Origin: Anaerolineales bacterium
Lineage (GTDB): Bacteria; Chloroflexota; Anaerolineae; Anaerolineales; Villigracilaceae
Reading direction: 5' to 3'
NCBI GenBank assembly: GCA_030018695.1
Contig: JASEHI010000026.1
Span: forward strand, 1-33,283
DNA length: 33,283 nt
How positions within the stretch are numbered: position 1 is the first letter of the stretch; every line of letters starts with the position of its first letter. The position numbers and the translations under genes are program-made. The notes below the pieces were generated by a model, which saw only the letters and a list, made by a program, of their open reading frames with translations, did no database searches and was not told the DNA's origin. Below, piece after piece: positions 1 through 6,502 of the stretch.

Positions 1-2
1 GT

Positions 3-287
3 TTATGGGCTGAATACTTGCCTATTCATCGCATCACAGGGAAATCGGTGTGTCACCATCTGCGCCCGTGCGGATGGATACATCCGCCCTACATAGCGAC
101 AATCAAGATGGACACATTCGCTGGCCCGATGGGCAACGTAAATGGCACCCGTCAGTTGTTGAACGGTTTTGCGCCACTGGTAATAAGCCTGCGGTCGTAG
201 CAACTCACCACAGTGTGGACAGGTCTCAATCTCCGAGTTGTAAATGTACCGTTGTTGGATTTCTAGTCGCTTTGCTGTTTTTGCCAT
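3..287 (-). pseudogene. Transposase N-terminal remnant with zinc-finger-like cysteines
   Basis: A 94-residue reading frame starts with MAKTAKRLEIQQRYIYNSEI and carries a CPHCG pair (about residues 23-26) and a second Cys pair (C58 and C63), which looks like a small zinc-binding head. I recall this type of N-terminus from transposase-like proteins of Chloroflexota insertion sequences, but I could not search for it. The frame stops soon after the second Cys pair, far too early for a full transposase, so this is probably a truncated or frameshifted copy. An 8-bp inverted repeat (ACTGCAAC at 290-297, GTTGCAGT at 313-320) lies just upstream of the start and could be an element end or operator. The rest of the element may lie outside the window. 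Confidence 0.45.
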
Positions 288-402
288 CTACTGCAACCTC
301 AACTTTCATCAAGTTGCAGTCAAAGATACTACAATTCTCTCAGGTGCGGTTTTTGCCTAAATGCGTAAATACCCTTTTTGAAGGCACGTTCCGTCCACCC
401 GT

Positions 403-1320
403 CTACTTCACCCTCTCCACAATCTCCGCCACCAAATCAAACCGATGGAACTGCGGCATAATGTACACCCCCTGCGCCCACGGCTTGACCTTCTGAATCA
501 ACTCCACCGCCAACTCCATGCCGACCTTCGCGGCATTCTCTCCCGCGGCTTCCATCCGTCGAATCGACTCTTCGGGGATCGAAATACCAGGCACCTCGTG
601 ATTCAAAAAGTTGGCGTGCTTCGCGCTCACCAGCGGCAGGATTCCCACCAGCACAGGCTTGTTCAACGCGCCGTGCTGTAACTCATACTTCGCCAAAAAT
701 CCTTCGCCGTCCTCGGCGCGGTAAATCGGTTGCGTCAGGAAATAATCCGCGCCCGCCTTCACCTTGCGCGTCAAATTCTTGAACTCGGTCGCCATGTCCG
801 ACGGAACCAAATTCAACGCCGCGCCCACAAAGAAATTCGTCGGCTGGCCGATGGACGTGCCCGAGTGATCCATGCCGAGGTTGAAGCCCTGCTTGATGAG
901 TTTGATCAGGCCGGAGGGAACCAGGTCATAGTTGTCCATTGCTTCGGGGTAATCGCCGATGGCGGTCGGGTCGCCCATGACGACGAAGACGTTATGAATG
1001 CCGAGGGCGTGTGCAGCCAGCAGGTCGCCCTGCACGCGCAGCAAGTTGCGGCCGCGCGTCGGGAAGTGCAATGTAGTTTCGATTCCGACGCGGTGCTGGA
1101 TAACGTCGCACACCGCCCAAGCAGACATTCTCATGCGCGCCATCGGGCTGTCGGCGACGTTGATGATGTCCGCACCTGCCTCGGCGAGCAGACTGGCCCC
1201 GGCGACGAGCTTGTGGGTTGCAAGGCCACGCGGCGGGTCCATCTCGACCGCAATGACGAACTTGCCATCCGCCAGTTTTTGCGCCAGTTGGGAGGGCGGG
1301 GCGATCGGTAGTCTCCCCAC
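403..1320 (-). CDS. metF: Methylenetetrahydrofolate reductase (MTHFR) domain protein
   Basis: This cytoplasmic flavoprotein family reduces 5,10-methylene-THF to 5-methyl-THF for methionine synthesis and one-carbon metabolism. Family features are VEMDPPRG near the N-terminus, ADIINVADSPMARMRMSA, LLAAHALGIHNVFVVMGDP and ADYFLTQPIY, with QGVYIMPQFHRF at the end. The wording (DPPRGL, VADSPMARMRMSA, EVPGISIPE) matches the C-terminal half of bifunctional homocysteine methyltransferase/MTHFR proteins (YitJ type) better than E. coli MetF, yet no methyltransferase half precedes it. The chosen GTG start at 1320 gives 305 residues, a normal size for the single domain. An in-frame ATG at 1395 would add 25 residues of low-quality sequence. 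The 1396-1512 gap upstream contains GCGAAGA-type repeats. The gene lies downstream of the lipoprotein gene on the same strand. Confidence 0.85.
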   Translation of the reverse strand: MGRLPIAPPSQLAQKLADGKFVIAVEMDPPRGLATHKLVAGASLLAEAGADIINVADSPMARMRMSAWAVCDVIQHRVGIETTLHFPTRGRNLLRVQGDLLAAHALGIHNVFVVMGDPTAIGDYPEAMDNYDLVPSGLIKLIKQGFNLGMDHSGTSIGQPTNFFVGAALNLVPSDMATEFKNLTRKVKAGADYFLTQPIYRAEDGEGFLAKYELQHGALNKPVLVGILPLVSAKHANFLNHEVPGISIPEESIRRMEAAGENAAKVGMELAVELIQKVKPWAQGVYIMPQFHRFDLVAEIVERVK

Positions 1321-1512
1321 TGAGTGCGGTTGAATGATCCCGGATTTGCACCCACATCGTCCCGACACTTGCACCCCGTTCTTCGCGAAGCACACTGCGG
1401 GTTGGGGGTCGCGTCTTCGCGGTTATCTTTCGCGCATATTCGATAACCACACCGGAAGGGAGACTAACGGAATCTCTGTGATAAAGAAAAGATGTGGGGC
1501 GTGAGCCTCGGA

Positions 1513-2535
1513 TCAGGGTTTCACACCCGGATCAATGTAGCCCGCCTGCAAGTCGCTCAAGATCTCTTCCACCAGACGCTGTTTCCCCTCACTAAGCAAG
1601 TCGGGATTGATATCGGTCAGGAAGAGCGGGATGGAGATGTTCTGCCCACCCTTACCAGCGACCAGGTCGGGGAAGATTTGCTGGATGGCAGGTATGCCGT
1701 TCGGCTGGATGCTGACAATCCAGGCCGGGAGCAGGTCTGCGAATGGCATGGACTCGCCGATGATCTTGATATTTTTCTGGAAGAGATAATCCAGCAAATC
1801 GGGGGTGGCGATCTCAGGATACACAAAGGCGACTTCGACTTGATAACGCACCAAAACATCGGCATAGGCCGGGTATTGGTCTTCGGGTACATCTGTCTTG
1901 ATTTCGAGATGCACAGGGTAATTATAGATGGGCGGGAAAGCTTGTTGGCACAGGCCGCAGAAGAAGTGAAAACCGTTAGTAAAGGCTTTCTCTGCAAGAA
2001 GACCCTCGGGGGAGTCTTGCGTGATAATTCCAACGCGATAATCGGGCGAAAGCATGGCGGCGATGTAACCGGCCAGGAAGGCTTGCTGATCCACAGGCTT
2101 GCCGGAGGTACCGATCAAGGACAGGTTTGCGGCGGCTGTCAGACCGGGGATACCGACGCCCAGGAACTGCACCTGGGGCGCGGCGGCCGCCAGTCCGGCC
2201 AGACCCGGATCGGGCGGCAGGGCGATGACCACCTTCAATCCCGGTTCCGTGCTGACCTCGCTGGTCGTCAGCGCATTGCGAACCTGGAAGCGCATCCCGG
2301 CCTGCTGCGCCAGGTCGTATACGATGGATTGATACAAGTTGGCTTGGTCCTGCGCCATATCCGCCGGGATGACCAAAATGGCCAGGGGACTGACCGCGGT
2401 GGCCTCCGCGGTTGGACTTGGGATAGGTGGAAGAGCCGTCGGCTCGATCGGCGCCGGCGCTGGTGTTGGCCAGCCAGGGATGGTGCATCCCGCAAACAGG
2501 ATGAGTAATAAGATGGAAACGAAGCGAATTCGCAC
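1513..2535 (-). CDS. BMP-family (PnrA-like) solute-binding lipoprotein
   Basis: The 340-residue protein has a type II signal peptide ending in the lipobox LFAGC (Cys about residue 17), followed by a Pro/Thr-rich linker typical of Chloroflexota lipoproteins. The mature part has alternating beta/alpha segments. A central stretch, PDYRVGIITQDSPEG and then a C-x-x-C pair followed by FPPIYNYP, is characteristic of basic membrane protein (BMP/PnrA) periplasmic binding proteins, which bind nucleosides or related ligands for ABC import. No permease or ATPase gene is nearby, so it could be an orphan sensor or partner of a distant transporter. It would be anchored outside the cytoplasmic membrane. The ligand cannot be read from the sequence. 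Confidence 0.75.
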   Translation of the reverse strand: MRIRFVSILLLILFAGCTIPGWPTPAPAPIEPTALPPIPSPTAEATAVSPLAILVIPADMAQDQANLYQSIVYDLAQQAGMRFQVRNALTTSEVSTEPGLKVVIALPPDPGLAGLAAAAPQVQFLGVGIPGLTAAANLSLIGTSGKPVDQQAFLAGYIAAMLSPDYRVGIITQDSPEGLLAEKAFTNGFHFFCGLCQQAFPPIYNYPVHLEIKTDVPEDQYPAYADVLVRYQVEVAFVYPEIATPDLLDYLFQKNIKIIGESMPFADLLPAWIVSIQPNGIPAIQQIFPDLVAGKGGQNISIPLFLTDINPDLLSEGKQRLVEEILSDLQAGYIDPGVKP

Positions 2536-2849
2536 AGCAATCCTCCCGAGAAGGTTTCCAGTATTTTACCTGAAAAGCCCTGACTTGGACGCGCCGGAAA
2601 AAAAGGCTATCCACGAAGGTCACGAAGTTTCTCTACCACGACAAAGTCAAAACGAGCGTCCCGCGGGTTGGATCAAGGCAAAATTATCGTCAGAAAGCAA
2701 CCTGCGGGACGTTGACGCCCCAGTCGAAACGAGCGTCCCGCAGGTTGGATCAAGGCGAAATTATCGCCGGAAAGCAACCTGCGGGACGTTGACGCCCGAT
2801 CAAGGCGTTTCTACATAGGGGAGGAGAAACATGAAGTGTTTGGCTGGCG
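2536..2849. repeat. Intergenic region with a tandem pair of 75-bp hairpin units
   Basis: This 314-base gap between the Hsp20 gene and the lipoprotein gene has no convincing gene. It holds two copies of a 75-bp unit at 2646-2720 and 2723-2797, which differ at only a few positions. Each unit contains long inverted arms: CGTCCCGCGGGTTG at 2657-2670 pairs with 2698-2711 (one mismatch), and CGTCCCGCAGGTTG at 2734-2747 pairs perfectly with 2775-2788. The same arm sequence recurs in the aconitase gene (24314-24342) and in the terminator at 27314-27377, so this is a dispersed palindromic family. It may also end Hsp20 transcription. Confidence 0.85.
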
Positions 2850-3212
2850 TTATTTCGCCGCGACCTTGACCGTCTTCGGGCGAGCGGATTCGGCCTTGGG
2901 CAGGCGCAGGGTCAGCACCCCATCGGTGATCTTGGCCTCGGCCTTTTCGGCGTCCACGGAGGCGGGCAGGCGCAAGCTGCGGCGGAAAGAACCGTGCGGC
3001 AACTCGCGCATCAGATACTCGCTCTCTTCTTTTTTGAACTCGCCTTCGATGCTGACCACATCGTCGAGGATCTGGATGTTGAGGTCGCTGGCATTCAGGC
3101 CAGGCACCAGCGCGCTGAGGACGAACGCCTCGTTGTCATCGCGGACATCCACGGCCAAGGCGAAATCTTTATCAGTTTCACAATGGGCGGGTCTGGTCCA
3201 GCGGCGAGCCAT
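2850..3212 (-). CDS. Small heat shock protein, Hsp20/alpha-crystallin family
   Basis: The 120-residue protein is essentially a bare alpha-crystallin domain: the N-terminal arm is only about 20 residues. It has the family pattern: DVRDDNEAFVLSALVPGL at the start of the domain, the ELPHGSFRRSLRLP strand pair, and the signature GVLTLRLPK near the end. A short C-terminal tail with KTVKV may act as the IxI-like anchor for oligomerisation. These ATP-independent holdases bind unfolding proteins in the cytoplasm. The start ATG at 3212 is only 32 bases from the divergent M23 peptidase gene, so the two promoters must overlap. Confidence 0.92.
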   Translation of the reverse strand: MARRWTRPAHCETDKDFALAVDVRDDNEAFVLSALVPGLNASDLNIQILDDVVSIEGEFKKEESEYLMRELPHGSFRRSLRLPASVDAEKAEAKITDGVLTLRLPKAESARPKTVKVAAK

Positions 3213-3231
3213 GAGGAATCTAAAAGGTGTA

Positions 3232-3237
3232 TATAAT
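3232..3237 (+). promoter_or_regulatory. -10 box TATAAT of the M23 peptidase gene (leaderless start)
   Basis: A perfect TATAAT ends seven bases before the first nucleotides of the ATG at 3245, which puts the expected transcription start at 3244-3245. No Shine-Dalgarno sequence fits between. No good -35 box is visible, since that position lies inside the divergent Hsp20 gene. Confidence 0.6.
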
Positions 3238-3244
3238 CAGGCGT

Positions 3245-3949
3245 ATGCAAAGACGCCTGATTTTTGTGATCTTAATCGCCGGTACGCTGCTTGGCGGCGT
3301 TTACTATCTCTACCAGACACTGCGACCCGCGCTGACTCGCTCGGCGCGTGTGGTGGAATGGATCCGCAATCCGCAGGCTCATCCAGACTGGGCGGTGCGG
3401 GGCGGGACGCGTTGCCGCGCGGACGCCCCGTTCATCCTCCCCACCGACGGCTTTATCGGCTACCTGTGGGACGATTCGTTCAAGACTGGACACCGGCACC
3501 AGGGCATTGACATTTTCGGCGGGACGGAGGTTGGCCTGACCCCGGTCGTCGCGGCCTATCCCGGATACCTGACCCGTTTACCAGACTGGAAGTCGTCGGT
3601 CATTATGCGCGTCCCAGAAGACCCATTGCACCCCACTCGCCAGATCTGGCTCTATTATACCCACATGGCCGATCCGGCCGGGGACTCGTTCATCTCACCG
3701 GATTTCCCGCCCGGCACGTATGAGAAATATGTCGAGGCCGGGACGCGGCTCGGCTACCAGGGCGACTATTCCGGTGAGCCTTACAACCCGGTCGGTGTGC
3801 ATCTGCATTTTTCGATCGTGCTGGACGATGAGCAGGGCAATTTTCGCAACGAGCTGGAGATCCGCAATACGCTGGATCCGTCGCCGTATTTTGGGTTGCC
3901 GTTGAATGCACGCCAGAGTGAGGGGCAGTTAGTGGTGTGCGAGAAATGA
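3245..3949 (+). CDS. Membrane-anchored M23-family (LytM-like) peptidase
   Basis: The 234-residue protein begins with a basic stretch and one hydrophobic segment (about residues 5-24), a signal anchor that would place the rest outside the membrane. The catalytic zinc motifs of M23 metallopeptidases are present: HQGID in GHRHQGIDIFGG, then YYTHM, and the final HLHF, giving the H-x3-D plus H-x-H set. The family cuts peptidoglycan cross-links or lysostaphin-like substrates. An in-frame GTG at 3227 could extend it by six residues, but the ATG at 3245 fits the predicted start of transcription. It faces the Hsp20 gene divergently. Confidence 0.82.
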   Translation: MQRRLIFVILIAGTLLGGVYYLYQTLRPALTRSARVVEWIRNPQAHPDWAVRGGTRCRADAPFILPTDGFIGYLWDDSFKTGHRHQGIDIFGGTEVGLTPVVAAYPGYLTRLPDWKSSVIMRVPEDPLHPTRQIWLYYTHMADPAGDSFISPDFPPGTYEKYVEAGTRLGYQGDYSGEPYNPVGVHLHFSIVLDDEQGNFRNELEIRNTLDPSPYFGLPLNARQSEGQLVVCEK

Positions 3950-3956
3950 TGTGATG

Positions 3957-4005
3957 CGTGATACGTGATGCGTGAAACGTAAAATGTAAAACGTGATACG
4001 TAAGG
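3957..4005 (+). repeat. Seven-base-register degenerate repeat upstream of the SDR-DinB gene
   Basis: Seven consecutive 7-mers are variants of CGTGATA: CGTGATA, CGTGATG, CGTGAAA, CGTAAAA, TGTAAAA, CGTGATA and CGTAAGG. The last unit merges with the GGAGG ribosome binding site of the gene starting at 4013. Confidence 0.8.
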
Positions 4006-4012
4006 AGGTGGA

Positions 4013-5101
4013 ATGGGTGATTTCACGGATAAGGTTGTTTTAGTAACCGGCGCGGGGAAGGGCATGGGGCGCGCCATTGCCGAAGCCTTCGCGGCGCGCG
4101 GCGCGCTCGTCGCCGCAAACGATGTCACGCCGATCAACCTGGACGAGACGGCGGCGCGCATCACCGCTTCCGGCGGGCGCGTGCGGACTTACGTCGAGGA
4201 CGTGGCCAGGAAGATGCCCGTGCAGACGCTGGTCAAAGCCGTGCAGGACGATTGGGGCCGCATTGACATCCTGGTCAACTGCGCCGAGGTCGAGCCACGC
4301 TCCCCGCTGTTGGATATGGACGATTGGGACTGGCAACGCACCCTGGACGTCAACCTGACCGGGCCCTTCTTGCTGATGCAGAGCGTGGGACGCGTGATGC
4401 GCGCCCAGGGCGGCGGGGTGATGGTCAACCTGGGGGCGCGGGCGAAGGCTCAAGAGAACCGGGGAGCGTATTTCGTCAGCAAGGCCGGGCTGGTCGCCTT
4501 GACGGAACAGGCGGCGGGTGAGTTATCCGCGGAGAATATCCGCGTATATTTAGTCGCGCCAGGAGAGGGAGAGAATCTGGTCGAAAAGGTCATTTCATTG
4601 GCAGGGGCGGGTTTGCCCCGCTCGGAGGAGGTAATAATGGAGAAATTACTGGAATATCGTCAGCGTTTTCTGGACAAACTGTCCGCCGCGCCGGATGAAC
4701 TGGGCACCGCTCTCGCCGCGATCCCCGATCCGCACGCCCCGTTGGAAGCGGGAGGCTGGAACTTGCACCAGGTCCTCGTTCACATGCGCGATGTAAACGC
4801 CCAGGTCTACCCGCCGCGCTTGTACCGCATCCTGGACGAAGAGAATCCCACCTTCGAGAACTTCGATGGGGATGCCTGGATGGCGGCGCATTATGATCCG
4901 AATGAACCGCTGGAGGCGATCCTGGCGGAGTTTGCCCGTCAGTGCGCCGCTGCAGCCAACCGGTTGCGGAGCATCCCGGTTGAGGCGTGGAGCCGTCCCG
5001 GCACACATCCAGCTTATGGCACGCATACTCTGGGGTGGTGGGCCGAACGGATGCTGGCTCATATCGAGGAGCATTTGGCGCAACTCAGTCGAATGAGTTG
5101 A
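4013..5101 (+). CDS. Fusion of a degenerate SDR domain with a DinB-like domain
   Basis: Residues 1 to about 200 form a short-chain dehydrogenase (SDR) Rossmann fold with the NAD(P) motif TGAGKGMG (12-19), N114 and the YFVSK pair (Y153, K157). Two conserved SDR features are eroded: NNAG reads NCAE (89-92), and the catalytic serine region reads VNLGARA, with no Ser at 141-142. The SDR part is also cut short, lacking the usual substrate-binding tail. Residues 209-362 resemble the DinB/DinB_2 four-helix metal-binding family, with WNLHQVLVHMRD and a C-terminal HIEEH. A strong internal ribosome site (GGAGGAGG, 4624-4631) precedes an in-frame ATG at 4637, so the DinB part may also be made alone. The SDR part is probably inactive (inference). 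Confidence 0.75.
   Translation: MGDFTDKVVLVTGAGKGMGRAIAEAFAARGALVAANDVTPINLDETAARITASGGRVRTYVEDVARKMPVQTLVKAVQDDWGRIDILVNCAEVEPRSPLLDMDDWDWQRTLDVNLTGPFLLMQSVGRVMRAQGGGVMVNLGARAKAQENRGAYFVSKAGLVALTEQAAGELSAENIRVYLVAPGEGENLVEKVISLAGAGLPRSEEVIMEKLLEYRQRFLDKLSAAPDELGTALAAIPDPHAPLEAGGWNLHQVLVHMRDVNAQVYPPRLYRILDEENPTFENFDGDAWMAAHYDPNEPLEAILAEFARQCAAAANRLRSIPVEAWSRPGTHPAYGTHTLGWWAERMLAHIEEHLAQLSRMS
4624..4639 (+). promoter_or_regulatory. Internal ribosome binding site and in-frame ATG for the DinB-like domain
   Basis: GGAGGAGG at 4624-4631 is followed by ATG at 4637-4639, which is codon 209 of the SDR-DinB reading frame and lies exactly at the domain border. The site is better than those of most starts in the window, so a separate DinB-like product of 154 residues is plausible. 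Confidence 0.55.
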
Positions 5102-5102
5102 G

Positions 5103-5156
5103 GTAGGGCAGGTTTCCATACCTGCCGCTGGTTGGCAACTATGGAAAGCCGTCCTA
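5103..5156. repeat. Nested palindromic (REP-like) element
   Basis: An imperfect outer pair (GTAGGGC near 5103 and CGTCCTAC ending at 5156) encloses a hairpin with 7-bp arms (GGCAGGT at 5108-5114 and ACCTGCC at 5120-5126) and a TTTCCATA/TATGGAAA pairing. It sits between the SDR-DinB gene and the enoyl-CoA hydratase gene and may terminate the first one. Confidence 0.6.
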
Positions 5157-5221
5157 CGAAGGTCTCAACCCGGAAGAAACACTCAAAGATACTATGATCC
5201 GATAAGTTATGAAGGAGAGCC

Positions 5222-5995
5222 ATGTCTTACACAACTATTTTGACCGAAACCCGCGGGCGGGTTGGATTGATCACACTCAACCGTCCGGAGGCAATGAATG
5301 CGCTCAACGGCACGCTGCTGTCTGAATTGATGGCTGCGCTCTCGGCCTTTGACGCTGACGACAATATTGGCGCAATGGTCATCACCGGCAGTGAGCGCGC
5401 CTTTGCCGCCGGCGCGGACATCAAAGAGATGGCCGAAGCCAGCGCGGTCGAGATGCTGGCCGGAAGTTTCGTCGAATCGTTCGACGGCATCCGCAAGATC
5501 AGGAAGCCGATCATCGCGGCGGTCTCCGGTTATGCCCTGGGCGGCGGCTGCGAGCTGGCCATGTCGTGCGACATGCTCGTCGCCTCCGAGACGGCCAAAT
5601 TCGGCCAGCCGGAGGTGACCATCGGTGTCATTCCCGGCGCGGGCGGGACACAGCGGCTGACGCGCGCGGTCGGCAAGGCGCTGGCGATGGAGATGGTGCT
5701 GAACAACCGGACACTTTCTGCTGCTGAGGCCCTGCAATACGGACTGGTCAACCGCGTTGTACCGGTCGAGCGTTATCTGGACGAGGCGCTGGCGCTGGCT
5801 ACTGAAATCGCCGGGCGCGCCCCGTTGGCGGTCCGGCTTGGGAAAGAAGCTGTGAACAAGGCCTTCGAATTATCCTTGAGCGAGGGACTGGAAGCCGAGC
5901 GCCGCGCCTTCTATATGCTCTTTGCCACGCAAGATCAGAAAGAGGGCATGAAGGCCTTTGTTGAAAAGAGAAAGCCTGATTGGAAAGGGTATTAG
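5222..5995 (+). CDS. Enoyl-CoA hydratase (crotonase family)
   Basis: The 257-residue protein hydrates 2-enoyl-CoA to 3-hydroxyacyl-CoA in beta-oxidation or related CoA-ester pathways in the cytoplasm. It is strikingly close to the classical mitochondrial enzyme: FAAGADIKEM forms the first oxyanion-hole strand, GYALGGGCELAMSCD carries E111, and FGQPEVTIGVIPGAGGTQRL carries E131. These match the two catalytic glutamates of the hydratase subgroup, so true hydratase activity is more likely than another crotonase function. FVEKRKPDWKGY closes the protein. AAGGAGAG just before the ATG is a good ribosome binding site. No other beta-oxidation gene is adjacent, so the pathway assignment is open. Confidence 0.92.
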   Translation: MSYTTILTETRGRVGLITLNRPEAMNALNGTLLSELMAALSAFDADDNIGAMVITGSERAFAAGADIKEMAEASAVEMLAGSFVESFDGIRKIRKPIIAAVSGYALGGGCELAMSCDMLVASETAKFGQPEVTIGVIPGAGGTQRLTRAVGKALAMEMVLNNRTLSAAEALQYGLVNRVVPVERYLDEALALATEIAGRAPLAVRLGKEAVNKAFELSLSEGLEAERRAFYMLFATQDQKEGMKAFVEKRKPDWKGY

Positions 5996-6060
5996 TCGGG
6001 TGGTCGGATAGTCGAATGGTCACACAGTCACGTAGTCTAGTGGTCAAGTGGTCGAATAGT
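5996..6060 (+). repeat. Octamer-register degenerate repeat, left arm of an inverted pair
   Basis: The sequence reads as RGTC followed by four variable bases, repeated in an 8-base register: GGTCGGAT, AGTCGAAT, GGTCACAC, AGTCACGT, AGTCTAGT, GGTCAAGT, GGTCGAAT. The same words occur in reverse complement at 6463-6502, on the other side of the four-helix-bundle gene. Confidence 0.8.
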
Positions 6061-6082
6061 TGTTTTGGGAGGAGGTGAGGAA

Positions 6083-6472
6083 ATGAAGATCGAGCGATTT
6101 GAGGATTTGCGGGCGTGGCAACTGGCGCGCGAATTATCGAATCTCGTCTACGATGCGACCGAGAAGGGCAACTTCGCCCGCGACTTTGAGCTGCGCAACC
6201 AGATACGCGCCGCAGCCGGTTCGGTGATGCACAACATCGCCGAAGGCTTCGATGCCGGTTCGGATGGCGAATTCATACTTTTTCTGAAATATGCGCGCCG
6301 CTCGGCCAGTGAAGTGCAGTCGGAGATTTATCTCGCACTTGACCGCAAGTACCTGTCCCCTGATCTATTTCAGCAAATTTACGATAAGGCGACTGTAACC
6401 AAGAAAACCATCAATGCCCTTATTGCCTATCTCAGGAGAAGTAAGGCTTCCAAACGCCCCGCGACTAATTGA
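6083..6472 (+). CDS. Four-helix-bundle protein (23S rRNA IVP / Avd-like family)
   Basis: This 129-residue protein matches the family found in 23S rRNA intervening sequences and as stand-alone genes (TIGR02436 type), which is related in fold to the Avd accessory protein of diversity-generating retroelements. Visible family features are FEDLRAWQLARELSNLVY, the basic RNQIRAAAGSVMHNIAEGF helix, the FLKYARRSASEVQSEIYLAL helix and a last helix ending LIAYLRR. The proteins are small pentameric helical bundles with a basic face; their role as stand-alone genes is not established. ATG at 6083 follows GGAGGTGAGG. The gene is framed by inverted octamer arrays, and its stop codon (6470-6472) lies inside the right array. 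No reverse transcriptase is seen nearby. Confidence 0.85.
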   Translation: MKIERFEDLRAWQLARELSNLVYDATEKGNFARDFELRNQIRAAAGSVMHNIAEGFDAGSDGEFILFLKYARRSASEVQSEIYLALDRKYLSPDLFQQIYDKATVTKKTINALIAYLRRSKASKRPATN

Positions 6473-6502
6473 CCACTTGACTACATGACTATCCGACTAC
6501 AA
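6463..6502 (-). repeat. Octamer-register degenerate repeat, right (inverted) arm
   Basis: Read on the minus strand it gives GTAGTCGG, ATAGTCAT, GTAGTCAA, GTGGTCAA, the same NNRGTCNN words as the array at 5996-6060. It contains both the stop codon of the four-helix-bundle gene and the first codons of the following acetyltransferase gene. Confidence 0.75.

Noticed and set aside
1492-2508. Plus-strand reading frame (338 codons) opposite the BMP-type lipoprotein
   Set aside because: The minus strand codes for a clear lipoprotein with family motifs; the plus frame shows none.
2646-2797. Tandem 75-bp units as a CRISPR array
   Set aside because: Only two units, nearly identical along their full length with no variable spacers, and no cas genes.
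6083-6472. A diversity-generating retroelement around the Avd-like protein
   Set aside because: No reverse transcriptase and no template/variable repeat pair with adenine-specific changes was found in the window.
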